Source: Tetracentron sinense (taxonomy: Eukaryota > Streptophyta > Magnoliopsida > Trochodendrales > Trochodendraceae). From it: a stretch of 64,000 bases of DNA. The notes under the pieces were generated by a model. The model was not told the DNA's origin, ran no database searches, and saw only the letters and a list, made by a program, of their open reading frames with translations. Positions within the stretch are counted from its first letter, which is position 1, and each line of letters begins with the position of its first letter. The stretch covers positions 29,979,760 through 30,043,759 of the forward strand of contig CM026557.1 of NCBI GenBank assembly GCA_015143295.1, written 5' to 3'. This document shows, in pieces, positions 1 through 12,384 of the stretch. The position numbers and the translations under genes were made by a program.

Positions 1-49
1 TCTACACACTCTCACATAACAAAATATCATATCCCTCTAACTGACGGAG

Positions 50-183
50 TCAATAGAAATCAAAGTCATGACGCCTATCTAGTGGACCATCATCCTGGTA
101 GTTGTCCATAAAAGGCTCCGGGTCATAATACTCTTCCTCTACCTAAGGCTCCATACCACACAAATCGAAAGGAACATGGGCAC
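50..183 (-). pseudogene. Acidic LTR short frame, broken copy (C 3' LTR)
   Basis: Same frame as the intact copies elsewhere: an SSAG-like start, then a short spacer, then EP-stop-VEEEYYDPEP, and it ends at TGA 50-52. The conserved Trp codon of PWVEEEY reads TAG, which fits a G-to-A change. There is no ATG at the usual position, but the AG|GT acceptor-like junction is kept. Confidence 0.4.
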
Positions 184-1172
184 CTGCCGATGATAACAAA
201 TATCGATTGAGCGTGAAATACTTAGCGTATACATACTACTAACAATAAGACAATAATAGCATAGAGCATGCGAATCATGGAGAATAAAATCCTTAAAACA
301 TATCAAAGCGTGGAAACCGTGAAATGACACATGATGAAATCCGAAACCGAAACCGTGTGAGTCATGCGATAATCATAGCCTTGTGAGTTATTTGATTTCA
401 TGGAGTTCATAGAGTTCCTTAGAGTTATTTATGATCCATAGAGACATAGAGCAATACCGTAGAGCATAACCATAGAGATCTTAGAGCAATTTCATTTGTG
501 ATCCTTAGAGCTTGTGAACCGATCTTAGACATTATCATAGAGCTTCTTGTGAGTGTATCATGATCCTTAGAGCTTGTGAACCGATCTTAGACGATATCAT
601 GGAGTTGCTTAAAATCATTTATATAAGTCACTTATTCAAAAACCCTTTTCGTAACTTTGAGAAATCCATGGAAAAACAACGGTTCATGCGAGACATGCGA
701 ACATATGAGAGAATAACACATTTAATCACCAAAAACCCTTAGAGGCATTTAACCAAACACATAGAGTGCATAATAATACTAGTTTACATCCAAGTATAAA
801 AATACCATCATACACCATAACAAAACAAGATTTATAGTATAGAATGAGAAGAACCTCATGTGGTAACTAGTAGTATCACAAGATTGGTAGTAGAATGTAT
901 CTACCTTGGTGAAATCGAGGAATTCGATTCCAAAGGCTTGGAACACGTGAGAACCTTGAGTTCCTTGTTGAATCACCAAAGAAGGGAAGAGACTTGATCT
1001 TCTCTTCAAGCTTTGAGCAAACCCTAGCTTCCTCCTTCTTCTTCCTCTCAAAATCCTCTCAAAATAGTGCACTAAGGGTTTCTGAAACCCTAAGGCACGA
1101 AACAATCCTTTTATAGGCAAAGGAACATTGATTTAGGACTTAAAAACCCTTAATGAAGAAAATTTACATATA

Positions 1173-1358
1173 ACCGATCGATCGGTGGTCATGACCGAGC
1201 AATCGGTGGCTTACCGAGCGATCGGTGGTTTCAACCGAGTGATTGGTTGAAAACACCCCTTGTGGAATTTTTCCCCATACAAATTAGTTAACCAGTCGAC
1301 AGCTACCGAGCGATCGGTAGATGACCGGTCGATTGGTGGTTATCACCGAGCGATCGGT
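1173..1358 (-). promoter_or_regulatory. Palindrome promoter cassette, C 3' LTR
   Basis: Repeated copies of ACCGATCGATCGGT and variants (ACCGAGCGATCGGT and decayed forms) flank a core that contains CCCCATACAAA and CCAGTCGACAG. The cassette lies just upstream, in element sense, of TATAAAA at 1109-1115. The position suggests a proximal U3 enhancer; no binding protein is identified. Confidence 0.6.
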
Positions 1359-1591
1359 GCTCCCCTGTTTTGCTGCAAAACCCTTTTTCTACTACTTGAA
1401 CCTTCTCCATCCAATTTTAACACCTTTTATGCTTAACACACACTCCTTTAGGCTATATAGACCTATCAGCACATGTACACTATATATCCCAACATTTCTA
1501 TTAGCATAAACCCACAAGTTTACAAGGCTACACTTGAACACTATTCACACACTATTCACTACTTAGTGAAATACGGATTTGGGGTTCTACA

Positions 1592-1605
1592 TCCTCTCCC
1601 CCTTA
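1592..1605 (-). other. Polypurine tract of element C
   Basis: The plus strand reads TCCTCTCCCCCTTA directly after the LTR end, which is a purine run on the element strand. This is the expected plus-strand primer next to the 3' LTR. Element L has the matching tract at 60986-60999. Confidence 0.85.
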
Positions 1606-1685
1606 CAGGAATTTCGTCCTCGAAATTGGAACAACACCAAAAGAATCATAACAAGAAAAAAAATACAAAAATCCAATGAAGGAAA

Positions 1686-2883
1686 CTACACAAACAAGTA
1701 AGGGTACTTTTCCTTCACTTCAGCTTTACGCTCCCACGTAGCCTCTTCCTTGGAATGATGCTGCCACTTCACAAGGACTAACAGAATAGTCTTGGTGCGC
1801 AAGACTTGATCTCGACGATCTAAGATCTGAGCTGGTTGTTCAACCAAAGTGAGATCTTCTCGAATCTCCATGGGATCAAGAGCAATGACGTGGGAAGGAT
1901 TTAGAATGTATTTCCTAAGCATGGAAACGTGAAATACATTATGGACTGCTGCTATACGAGGTGGTAGGGCTACTCTATAAGTGACCTCACCAACCCTAGT
2001 GATGATCTCAAATGGCCCCACATACCTAGGGCTGATCTTTCCTTTCTTTACGAATCGCATGATTCCCCGACTCGGCGAAATCTTCGCAAAGACTCGATCC
2101 CCAACTTGGAATTCCAAATCTCTGTAATGAGTGTCCGCGTAGCTCTTTTGCCTATCCTGAGCAGTTTTCAATCGCTCCCTGATGATTTTGACCCAGTACC
2201 TTTCTCTCAGGACCCAGTACCTTTCTCTCACCAACTTCGTCCCAGTATAGAGGAGATCTACAACTGCGACCATATAGAGCTTCAAAAGACGCCATTTGGA
2301 TGCTTGCCTGGTAACTATTGTTGTAGACAAATTCAACCAACGGCAAACGTTCCTCCTAACTGCCCTAGAAGTCCAACATACAAGCTCGGAGCATATCCTC
2401 CACAACCTGGTTTACCCGTTTAGTCTGCCCATCGGTTTGAGCATGAAAGGCGGTGCTGAAATCTAAACGAGAACCTATAGCGTCCTGAAATGTTTTCCAA
2501 AACCTGGAAGTAAACCTAGGATCTCGATCAGACACGATAGAAACCGGCACTCCGTGTAGATAGACTACCTCCTTAACATACAAAGCTACCAACTTATTCA
2601 AATTGAAAGTAGTCTGGTATGGAAGAAAGTGTGCAGACTTTGTCAATCTGTCAACTATCACCCAGATAGCATCAGAGCCCTTCGCCGTCTGCGGTAAGCC
2701 CACGATGAAATCCATCGAGATATTCTCCCATTTCCATTCTGGAATAGGGAGGGACTGTAAAAGACCTACTGGCCTCTGATGCTCGGCCTTCACCTGCTGG
2801 CACACCAAACATATAGAAACATATTCTGCGACTTCCCTCCTCATGTTTCGCCACCAGTAGTGCCTCTTGAGATTCTGGTACAT
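1686..2883 (-). pseudogene. Element C integrase core, GPF module and chromodomain
   Basis: The higher-coordinate half encodes the end of the HHCC zinc region (CLVCQQ) and the catalytic core, with DFIVGLP and VSDRDPRFTSRFW carrying the first two acidic residues and an FHAQTDGQT block before the third. The lower half encodes the C-terminal module with GPFEI and then a chromodomain-like tail (VLVKWQHH, EEATWE), which places the element in the Tekay/Del chromovirus group. A frameshift near 2365-2405 splits the two halves. A short tandem duplication around 2198-2232 (repeated ERYWVL) lies near the break. Chromodomains in this group are thought to tether integrase to heterochromatin. Confidence 0.88.
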
Positions 2884-3666
2884 CTTAGTACCTCACGGAT
2901 GTACTGTGTACTTAGATTGATGAGCCTCATCCAAGATCTCACCCCTCAATACTGCGTCGACAAGAACACACAACCTGCCTTTGAATGTGATAGCACCATC
3001 ACCATTCGAAGCAAACTCCTGACTGCCACTACTAACCGACTTGTCTCAGTAGTCAAGCAACTCAACATCCGAATTTTGTAGCTCCTTGATCCGGTTCAAG
3101 ATATGCGGCCTAACTGAGATGCTTGACATCACTGGCCCGTAGGTAGCATGCCTGAGAGTAGTGTCTAAGTTACACATGTCCTTCAATAACTTTCACTCTT
3201 GTACCCTCAAATGAGCCATAACCCCGTAAGGTTTCCTGCTAAGAGCGTCGGCTACTACATTCACCTTACCCGGATGGTACTGAATGAAACAATCATAATC
3301 TTTTATGAACTCCATCTATCGACGCTGCCTTATATTCAGTTCTTTCTGCAAGAAGAGATACTTCAAGCTCTTGTGATCTGTGAACACAACGAACTCTTCC
3401 CCATAGAGGTAGTGACGCCAAATCTTCAGCTCAAAGACGACTACGGTAAGCTCTAGATCGTGAGTGGGGTAGTTCTGCTCATGCTCCTTTAACTAACAAG
3501 AAGCATAGGCAACCACCTGCTTATGCTGCATAAGAACGCACCCAAGCTCAACAAGTGAAGCATCATTGTAGACTTCGAAACCACCGCTTCCAGATGGAAC
3601 TGTGACAACAGGGGCTGTGGTAGGCCTTTTCTTCAACTCCAAGAAACTTGCCTCGCACTTGTCACT
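2884..3666 (-). pseudogene. Element C RNase H end and integrase zinc region, degenerate
   Basis: No long frame survives. By position and by comparison with element L (56740-57540) this stretch corresponds to the RNase H domain, the linker and the start of the integrase zinc finger. Fragments such as a GHPGK-like motif and an RNase H TDHKSL equivalent can be followed only across several frames. It shows gradual loss with no internal insertion. Confidence 0.7.
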
Positions 3667-4347
3667 CTAAGTGAACTTAGCATTCTTTTGTGTGAGGTAG
3701 GTAAGCGGTACCACTAAGCTGGAAAATCCTTCCACGAACCACCTATAGTATCCTACTAGGCTGAGAAAACTACGAATCTCGGTAACACTCTTCAGCCTCT
3801 CCCAATTCATCACTGCCTCAATCTTTGCAGGATCGACTGAGATACCCTCGGCAGATACCACATGACCAAGAAATGACACCTTGTCTAGCCAGAACTCGCA
3901 CTTGCTCAACTTAATATACAGGTAATGCTCTTGAAGAGTTTGCAATACAAGGCGGAGATCTCTCGTGTGATCATCCTGTGTCTGTGAATACACAAGGATA
4001 TCATCTACAAATACGATCACACACTGATCGAGAGACGATTTGAACACCCAGTTCATCAAATCCATGAATGTAGCCGGCGCATTAGTCAGACCAAAAGACT
4101 TAACCAAAAACTCGTAGTGACCGTATCGAGTTCTGAATGCGGTCTTCGGAATGTCTTCTTTCTTGATTTTCAACTGATGAGAACTAGATCGAAGGTCAAT
4201 CTTTGAGAAAAACTTTGCACCCTTCAACTGATCAAACAAGTCATCTATCCGAGGCAATGGATAATGATTCTTGATAGTGACCTTGTTTAGCTGCCTATAG
4301 TCAATGTACATCCGCATCGACCTATCTTTCTTCTTCACGAAGAGCAT
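3667..4347 (-). pseudogene. Element C reverse transcriptase palm region
   Basis: An open frame of 226 codons covers the RT core: [30 protein letters not shown], then the catalytic box FVDDILVYS with its Asp pair, and the thumb/connection region with [18 protein letters not shown]. The upstream frame (4357-4740) is in phase and separated by one TAG codon where relatives have Trp before GAP, again a G-to-A type change. Confidence 0.92.
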
Positions 4348-4356
4348 TGGAGCTCC

Positions 4357-5005
4357 CTAAGGTGAGACACTTGGCCGGATAAAGCCAAAGCCTTGCAATT
4401 CTTCCAACTGCTCCTTTAACTCTTTAAGCTCGATAGGGGCCATTCTATATGGAGCCCTAGAAATCGGAGCCGTGCTTGGAGCTAGCTTAATCGCAAATTC
4501 GATTGCCCGATCAAGAGGTAGTCCCAGCAAGATCTCCGAAAAAACATCCATATACTCACATACAACCGGAATGGATGTGGAGTCTCGTACTTCTACATTC
4601 GCGAGACTGAGAGCTGCAAAGCGAGCAATGTCTCTCTTTTGAAGTCCCCTGAAATGAAATGGCTTCAACCCTGTGGGTTTAAAGTTTACCACTTTCTCGA
4701 AACATGCTAAGTGTCCATGGTAAGCTGAGAGCCAATCCATACCTAGGATAACATCGAAATCCCAATCTTGAAATCCCAGAATGATCAGGTCGATGGCAAC
4801 TCATGTTGCATGACTTGCACAACACTGCCCAGATACACTTTATCTGCCTCAAAAGACTTACCCAGTGGAGTCGAAATGGACAACTTTTGTGGTAGCTTAC
4901 TAGGCTTGGACGTAAAGCATTTGGCAAAACTAGGCGAGACGAATGAATGAGTGGATCCCATATCGATCAACACCCTTGCTAAACACTCATTTACTAGCAA
5001 CGATC
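4357..5005 (-). pseudogene. Element C protease and N-terminal RT
   Basis: It starts right after the proposed intron with LLVNE and RVLIDMGSTHSF, where the usual aspartic-protease DTG reads DMG. It continues through ILGMDWL to the RT entry block [20 protein letters not shown] single-base frameshift near 4790-4800, shortly after QVMQHEL, separates the protease part (4785-5005) from the RT part (4357-4740). Confidence 0.88.
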
Positions 5006-5152
5006 CTATGAATTATTGCTACTCAAGTTATAATTTGCTATATGCATAATACATATTGACACAAGCATAACAATAAGCATTATATAGCATATATATATAT
5101 ACAACACATCATGGTAACTCTAGAACTTTAACAATATCAAACTCGCACGTAC
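5006..5152 (-). other. Candidate gag-pol intron, element C
   Basis: In element sense this 147-bp AT-rich segment begins GTACGTGCG after GTGCAAG and ends TTCATAG before GATCGTTGC. It has stop codons in the reading phase. Removing it joins a DVVQ codon series to GSLLVNE in phase, exactly as in element L (148 bp). One retained length is a multiple of three and the other is not, so retention could not keep both elements in frame. Splicing itself is inferred. Confidence 0.6.
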
Positions 5153-6382
5153 CTTGCACAACATCATCAGATGCCTATGCGTCTCTATCGGTCATGGCAA
5201 ACACCTTGCCTTGATTAGCCTGACGAGGCTGCTGGGTGAGTGGCAAGGATCTGGAGGCTTGAGATGAAGACCCCTGAAGCGAAGTTTGCCTGCCTGGAGG
5301 TTGGACTCCCTGTGGCCCAGTCTGTGATTGCTTGTGTGGGCAATCCTGTATCACATGAACAACCTCGCCACAGTGGAAGCATCCACCTGATAATCTACGG
5401 CAATCCCCAGTCTTGTGCCGATGACCACACACGGCGCACTCCTCGAATACCTGCGATGTGGAGGAAGCCGGAGGTGTAACCCTCGTGGCTTGTGATGTCA
5501 TGGGGCACGGTGCCTGAGGCACAAAAGGAAGCCTCTGAGCCAGCATCGCCTGCGAGAACTGATATGGTGCAGTCCTGGTCCTCTTCTCGGACTGTGATAA
5601 ACTACTAGATTGACCCCGAGACATGCTCCTCCCGAAGCCACTATCCCTTCTTCGGAATAACTCCTCTGCATTCTTCTCGGTGATCTTCGCCTTTCCCACT
5701 ATCTCCCTCCAGGATTCCACTTGGAGGATGGACACCCTATCGCGGTGAATGCCTTTAATCCCATCTCAAACTTTCTGACCCACTGGTCTTCAGTCGCAAC
5801 CAAATGCGGAGCAAATCTCGACAACTTGGTGAACTTAGCCTCATACTCGGCCACGTTCATCGCTCCCTGCTTTAAGAGCATGAATTCTCTTGCCTTCTGT
5901 TCCCGGATAAATCTGGAAAAGTACTGCTCACGGAAGGTGTTTAGGAACTTCGCCCATGTCCAGGGTTCCCCTGCCTTCGCAACATCTCTCTGGCTTTGGG
6001 CAGCTCTCCACCAATGTTCAGCTTCACTTTCCATCACGAAGGAAGCCCATTCAACCCGTTGTTCCTTAGTGCATCGGAGAGCCCGAAAGGTCTTCTCCAA
6101 CTGCATAATCCATGCCTTTGCCACCATTGGGTCCAGCGTACCATAGAATGTAGGAGGCCGTAGTCTCCGGAAAGCTTCAAGTCCCGCGGTGTGATGCACT
6201 GGCGGATGCACAAGAGTAGTCGGTGGGGTAGGAGTAGCCACATCCGGTCTGGCTGCCAACAAAGCCAAGGTCTCTGCTATGGAGTCCATAGCATTCGTGA
6301 AGTAAAGCGGCTCTTCCTCTCTCGAAACCTCACCCTCGGATCTCCGAGTATGGTAACCACGACCCCGATTGCCATGTCTCAT
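5153..6382 (-). pseudogene. Element C gag
   Basis: Capsid/nucleocapsid polyprotein that packages element RNA. The ATG at 6382 begins MRHGNRGRGY, favoured over upstream starts because K and L start the same way. The retrotransposon-gag domain is clear (FRRLRPPTFYG, AWIMQLEKTF, EHWWRAA, FLNTFREQYF, EYEAKFTKLSRFAP). It is followed by a CAVCGHRHKTGDC segment and the zinc knuckle CFHCGEVVHVIQDC, where the usual Gly-His spacing is altered (VVH). A frameshift near 5735 divides the capsid and nucleocapsid halves, and TAG at 5175-5177 lies just before the intron donor. Confidence 0.9.
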
Positions 6383-6773
6383 GATGTAAAATCCTAAGAT
6401 CAATTGGCAAAACATGAGTCTAACTTGGATACCAACCCTCACACAACATATAGCAATTTAATAAACATGAAATGCTAATACCACATATAGTATACATCAA
6501 AGTATACACGTAATCACACAATTATAACTTAGAGTTTTCTAGCGTAGCTAAGATCCTTGTGTTCGGCATCTACCCTCTGGGATGAGACTAAGGACACAGT
6601 TTAAACACGACATCTAATTAGGATCCTAGACAAACCTAAGGATTCGCTTGATACCGATTATGTCATGGTAGCAAGCTTAACACCCAAGTCCATCTGAGTT
6701 CTAAGTTCAACTCAGAGAAATCACTTCTGCTTAGCCCAAGGGAAACCGATCCCTAGAGCTTTGATACCAAGTT
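6383..6773 (-). other. Element C untranslated leader with primer binding site
   Basis: Leader between the 5' LTR and gag. The primer binding site is the complement of GCTTTGATACCA (6758-6769), one mismatch from the standard initiator tRNA-Met site TGGTATCAGAGC, four bases from the LTR edge. I see no other feature here. Confidence 0.85.
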
Positions 6774-7066
6774 TGTCGCAACCCAAAATACCCCCTAGGA
6801 GTTAGGGATATTTTGACTCGTGACCGTCGTATCATACCTTCCATATGATACATAAGGCATGCATAGCAACCTGTCAGAGTAAATAGACATACATAGCGGA
6901 AACGATCTAAACATATAGCGGAAGCAAAAATATAAATAAACACTCCTATTCCTTGGTCCAAGTATGAACCAGCAAAAATATACACATGTGTAAATATCCT
7001 AAAGGGTGGAGTGGACAAGTCCTACTCTCACATAACAAAATATCATATCCCTCTAACTGATGGAGT

Positions 7067-7199
7067 CAACAGAAATCAAAGTCATGATGCCTATCTAGCG
7101 GACCATCATCCTAGTAGTGGTCGACAGAAGGCTCCAGATCGTAATACTCTTCCTCTACACAAGGCTCCGTACCACACAAATTGAAAGGAACTCGGGCAC
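7067..7199 (-). pseudogene. Acidic LTR short frame, C 5' LTR
   Basis: Frame begins after the TTGGTAG|GT junction and encodes a PCVEEEYYDLEP variant (Trp changed to Cys), with an in-frame TAG before DDGPLDR and a TGA at 7067-7069. The C-terminal block resembles that of element K (DHYQDDG, LDRR) rather than that of L. Confidence 0.4.
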
Positions 7200-8159
7200 C
7201 TACCAATGATAGCAAATATCGGTTGAGCGTGTAATACTCAGCGTATACATACTACTAACAATAAGGCAATAATAGCATAGAGCATACTAATCATGGAGAA
7301 TAAAATCCTTAAAACATATCAAAGCGTGGAAACTGTGAAATGACACATATGATGAAATCCGAAACCAAAACCGTGTGAGTCATGCGATAATCATAGCCTT
7401 GTGAGTTCTTGGAGTTCATAGAGTTCCTTAGAATTATTTATGATCCATAGAGACATAGAGCAATACCGTAGAGCATAACCATAGAGATCTTAGAGCAATT
7501 CCATTTGTGATCCTTAGAGCTTGTGAACCGATCTTAGACATTATCATAGAGCTTCTTGTGAGTGTATCATGATCCTTAGAGCTTGTGAACCGATCTTAGA
7601 CGATATCATGGAGTTGCTTAAAATCATTTATATAAGTCACTTATTCAAAAACTCTTTTCGTAACTTTGAGAAATCCATGGAAAAACACCGGTTCATGTGA
7701 GACATGCGAACATATGAGAGAATAACACATTTAATCACCAAAAACCTTTAGAGACATTTAACCAAACACATAGAGTGCATAATAATACTAGTTTACATCC
7801 AAGTATAAAAATACCATCATACACCATAACAAAACAAGATTTATAGTATAGAATGAGAAGAATCTCATGTGGTAACTAGTAGTATCACAAGATTGGTAGT
7901 AGAATGTATCTACCTTGGTGAAATCGAGGAATTCGATTCCAAAGGCTTGGAACACGTGAGAACCTTGAGTTCCTTGTTGAAACACCGAAGGAGGGAAGAG
8001 ACTTGATCTTCTCTTTAAGCTTTGAGCAAATCCTAGCTTCCTCCTTCTTATTCCTCTCAAAATAGTGCACTAAGGGTTTTTGAAACCCTAAGGCACAAAA
8101 CAATCCTTTTATAGGCAAAGGAACATTGGTTAAAGACTAATGAAGAAAATCTGTGTATA

Positions 8160-8324
8160 ACCGATCGATCGGTGGCCATGACTGAGCGATTGGTGGCTTG
8201 CCGAGCGATCAGTTGAAAACACCCCCTCTGAAAATTTTATCCATACAAATTAGTTAACCAGTCGACAGCTACCGAGCAATCGGTAGATGACTGGTCGATC
8301 AGTGGTTATCACTGAGCGATCGGT
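8160..8324 (-). promoter_or_regulatory. Palindrome promoter cassette, C 5' LTR
   Basis: Second copy of the C cassette with more decayed palindromes (many CG changed to TG or CA, such as ACTGAGCGATTGGT). CCATACAAA and CCAGTCGACAG of the core remain. It precedes TATAAAA at 8107-8113 in element sense. Confidence 0.55.
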
Positions 8325-8752
8325 GCTCCCCTGTTTTGCTGTAAAACCCTTTTTCTACTACTTCAACCTTCTTCATCCAATTTTAACACCTTTTATGCTT
8401 AACACACACTCCTTTAGGCCATATAGACCTATCAACCCATGTACACCATGTTGCGACCCAAAACCCACCCTAGGAGTTGAGTGAATCTTGGACAACTCAT
8501 CATGACTTGCATGACTTGCTTGACCAAATTTACCTACAAAAGACCTGGAGCACATACAATAGAGGACTATAATAGCGGAAACATAACTACAAAGCACAAT
8601 GGAAGTCTAACCAAAAACCTCTATGTATATATATATATGATCCATGTTTGGTACAAAAAGAAACCAAAAGAAGGTGCGGACAGGCCCGCCAAAAATACAT
8701 CAATCTAATCTCTCAAACTCACACCCACAGACTCACTCAGAATCTACCACCT

Positions 8753-8872
8753 CTAATAGTAGCCCTCAACCGGAGGTTCCTCCACAGGTTCCTCGACATA
8801 CTCCTCTTCCACCCATGGGCCAGGAGCACAGACATCAAATGGAGCAGCAGCTCCCTCAGTACCTGCCGACAT
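8753..8872 (-). CDS. Acidic LTR short ORF, element D (39 codons)
   Basis: Starts ATG at 8872 with MSAGTEG, contains APFDVCAPGPWVEEEY, ends VEGYY and stops TAG at 8753-8755. No known domain is recognised. It is strongly acidic after the Trp. The same frame is open in E, J and both L LTRs, with substitutions that mostly keep the acidic pattern. It lies just after the stem-loop and spans the acceptor-like GCAG|GT. Whether it is translated is unknown. Confidence 0.45.
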   Translation of the reverse strand: MSAGTEGAAAPFDVCAPGPWVEEEYVEEPVEEPPVEGYY

Positions 8873-9214
8873 AAATGTACGGTTGAGCATGGAATACTCA
8901 GCGTGTACCAAATACTAACCAACAGTCATAGCATAACAATAGCAATATATAAAGCAGAGAACAATTCATATTATAATGCAGGAATCAATTCATATAATAA
9001 TAAGGAAGTAAAGCAGTTTATATTCATGCTTGCATCACATAAAAGCCGATAAATCTCTTGAAATCATCGTGCACTTGACTTGACTCAAAATACTTGGTGC
9101 GTGCTTGAAAACTTGTCATGTTTATCTTGTTTGATCTTGTTGAGCGTGCCATGTCATGCGTGCTTGCTTGGAATCTAAACATGCTTATGCGCTTGTGAGA
9201 TGCGCTTGTGAGAT

Positions 9215-9285
9215 GCACTTGTGAGGGAAGGGAGACCCTTCTTTCATGATATGCACTTGCGAGGGAAGGGAGACCCTTCATTCAT
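9215..9285 (-). repeat. GGGAGACCC hairpin repeats in D
   Basis: Two units of GAGGGAAGGGAGACCCTTC lie between CTTGTGAG/CTTGCGAG motifs. GAAGGG-TCT-CCCTTC on the other strand can fold into a 6-bp stem. Longer arrays occur at the same LTR position in E, F, J and L. Confidence 0.7.
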
Positions 9286-10091
9286 GATATGCTAGTTCTT
9301 GTCCTCTTGCCAAAAGCGAGGTAAAACGTATCGTAAGATATGTCCCACCTCTAACATCCTTATTCTTGAAAATCATCGGTAAACCAAGTCATACATGCCG
9401 TGCTCGTGAAATCGTGTACATACTTTCATTTGAAATTAAATATGACATTTGGGGATTTCAACAATACATAGAAGATCACAATTGAGCAAGTCATAATTTA
9501 TTCAATTTAAGGAAAGCGAGGAATCACACTATCGTATGCCCTAGCAATTTCATAAGTATTTAAGCATGCATTTCTTGATTTATCACTCGGTTTCTTCACC
9601 TTGGCATTTCATCAAAAATATGGTGTGTACATTATTTGTTAAAGCCTAAATCATACTTTTCTATGTGTTCACAACACACACGTATGTTTATTATTGGTAC
9701 AATGCCCTTCCCATTTCATTCATCACGATACATACTCTCGGCATCCATCGCCCTTTCATCTCCATACAACATCCATCTCATATTTATATTCATACTTTTA
9801 GGGAAAACAAGAAAGAAGGGAAGAAAAGGAGAGAATATGAACTGGGAGGGTAGCAAAACGTACCAACCTTGAAGAAGCGTGTAGAGCTCCAGACTTTTTC
9901 ATGCTTAATACATGGCACTTTCGTAGCCAATTTTCCTTTAAAGTAGTACAATTAATAAATGAGGAAGAAATTGAAAATTCTGAAACATCAAAAATGTTCC
10001 TTTTCGAAGTACGAACCCAACGCAAGTTGAATCGTCAAAATCTGACGAACGAGTCAAAAGATATGGTCAAAACAGTCCAAACCTGCAAAGC

Positions 10092-10275
10092 ACCGATCGC
10101 TCGGTCCATGGAGCGATCGATCGGTCCAAAACCGATCGATCGGTAGCTATCTACTGGTTGAAGAATTTGTATGGGAAAATTTTCCAGAGAGTTGATTTTT
10201 GGTCGAGAGCTCGGTCAACACACCGATCGCTCGGTAGGCAACCGATCGATCGGTCATAACCACCGATCGCTCGGT
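10092..10275 (+). promoter_or_regulatory. Palindrome promoter cassette, element E
   Basis: ACCGATCGCTCGGT, ACCGATCGATCGGT and related copies on both sides of the GTATGGGAAAATTTTCCAG core. Conserved flanks are GATATGGTCAAAACAGTC on the left and GTTTTTGCAGAAATTTCAG on the right. The same flanks enclose the 26-bp array in L and G. Confidence 0.62.
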
Positions 10276-11321
10276 CTTCGTGTTTTTGCAGAAATTTCAG
10301 TAAGGGTGTTTCGGTCTTTTGGCATTTCACTCTTTATTCTTAAGGGATGCCCGAGCCTTTAGGGCTCATTTACCACACTTAGAGACATTGAGAGTTAGAG
10401 AAAGAGGAGAGAGCGATTTCTAACCTAGGGTTTACTTTTGGGGAGAAATCAAAGGGGTTTTCAAGACCCACAATCACCTCAAGATTGGATTGCTTCAAGA
10501 TTTCGATTCAAGCACGCGAGGAGTAGTTTCTCCAAGCTAGGGCAGTGCCCCACGAACGTTTTTGGAGGAGTTTTCTTCCTCATTGATCAAGGTCGGTACT
10601 TCTTGCTACCCTCCTAGTTATAGTTCCTTCTTTTCCTTTATTTCTCTTTGTTTTCTTTCATTTACACATGTGCTATGAGATCGATGGGTGTGAATGGTGA
10701 ATGGAGACGGAATGGGCGATTGGATGCCGTATGTATGGTTGTGATTAATGCAATGGGAAGGGCATTGTGCAAATAATAAACATACAAGTGTGATGTGAGT
10801 ATAACCCACCTAGAAAAGCATGACCTAGGTTAAGAAAATAATGAACACACCCTATGTTTGATGAAATGCCAAGGTGAATAAAATGAGTGATAAATTAAGG
10901 GAATACATGCTCAATTATTCATGAAATTGTTAGGGCTTATGATAGTGTATGTGTAAATTATTACTTGCTTAAATTGTGATATGCTATGCTTTATGAATTA
11001 CCCAAATTATCATATTTAAATTCAAATGCAAGTATGCACACGATCTCACGAGCATGCATGCATGACATGGGTTACTGACGTTTTTCAAGAATGGGATTTA
11101 GAGGTGGGGTGTAGAGCCCCGGACCTTTTCACATTTAATGCATAACACTTTCATAGCCATTTTGCCTTTAAAGTAGTACAATTAATAAATAAGGAAGAAA
11201 TTGAAAATTCCGAAATGTCAGAAATGTTCCTTTTCGAAGTACGAACCCAACGCAAGTTGAATCGTCAAAATCCGACGAGCGAGTAAAAAGATATGGCCAA
11301 AACAGTCTGGACCTGCAGGCA

Positions 11322-11465
11322 ACCGATCGCTCAGTCCATGGAGCGATCGATCGGTCCAAAACCGATCGCTCAGAGGCTATCGACTGGTCAAGATTTTTGT
11401 ATGGGGAAATTTTCCAGAGAGTGAAATTTTAACCGATCGATCGGTCATTAACACCGATCGCTCGG
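11322..11465 (+). promoter_or_regulatory. Palindrome promoter cassette, element F
   Basis: A shorter cassette: ACCGATCGCTCAGT, a GCGATCGATCGGT half, ACCGATCGCTCAG, then the core CTATCGACTGGTCAAG and TTTTCCAGAGAG, then ACCGATCGATCGGT and ACCGATCGCTCGGT. Compared with E, part of the downstream palindrome group is missing. Confidence 0.6.
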
Positions 11466-12384
11466 TACTCGCGTTTTTGCAGAAATTTCAGTAAGGGTAT
11501 TATGGTCTTTTGGTCGGTTTACTCTTACCTTAAGAGTTTAACCCGAGCCTTTAGGGCTTCATTTCGACACTTAGAGAGATTGGGAGATAAGAAGAGAGGA
11601 GAGGGCGATTCCTAAACCTAGGGTTTCCATTTTGGAGAGAAACCAAGGGGTTTGTGAACCCACACTCAACTCAAGCCCATTTTTCTTCAAGATCAAGGCA
11701 CAAGCTCGTGAGGAGCATCTCCTCAAGCTAGGGCAGCAACTCACGGTCATTTTTGGAAGGGGATTTCTTCCTCACTTGATCAAGGTCGTACTTCTTACTA
11801 CCCTCCTAGTTATAGTTCCTCTTTTCCCTTTATTTCTTTTGATTTTCCTTTATTTACACATGTGCTATGAGATGGATGGTTGTGAATGGTGAATGGAGAT
11901 GGAATGGGCGATTGGATGCCAATGGTTGTGTTGTGATGATTAAAATGGGGAGGGCATTGTATCCATAATAAACACATATTTATGATGTGAGTAAACCCAC
12001 CTAGAAAAGCATGATTTAGGTTTAAATGAATAATGAATAATGAACACACCATGTTTGATGAAATGCCAAGGTGAATAAAGTGAGTTGTAAATTAGGAAAT
12101 GCATGCCTAATAAATCTTGGATATTGCTAGGGCCTATGATAGTGTGTTTTCTTGCTTTCCCTAAATGATGTGAATATTACATTGCTCAACCATTGATGTT
12201 ATATGTGTTGTGAATTACCCAAATGTCATATTTAAATTTAAATGCAAGTATGTACACGATTCCCACGAGCACGGCATGCATGACATGATTTACCGAGGTT
12301 TTCAAGAACATGGTTAGAGGTGGGACATATCCTACGATATGTTTTACCTCGCTTTTCACAAGAAAACAAGAACCAACATTCCAC

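Larger units (their letters stand above)
1..1591 (-). repeat. 3' LTR of element C (partial)
   Basis: Matches the 5' LTR of C from about 7019 onward and ends GGGGTTCTACA at 1591, next to a purine tract (on the minus strand). In sense order it holds a palindrome cassette (1173-1358), a TATA box TATAAAA (1109-1115), a donor-like AAG|GT at 904, an interval with a direct repeat containing GCTTGTGAACCGATC (copies near 509 and 570), an acceptor-like GCAG|GT at 184, and the acidic short frame (50-183), here interrupted by TAG in place of the conserved TGG. Confidence 0.9.

Noticed and set aside
2106..2423. Plus-strand frames opposite the Ty3 and Ty1 genes (for example 2106-2423, 5721-6146, 57882-58556)
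   Set aside because: These are antisense shadows of well-recognised gag and pol code. They have no motifs of their own.
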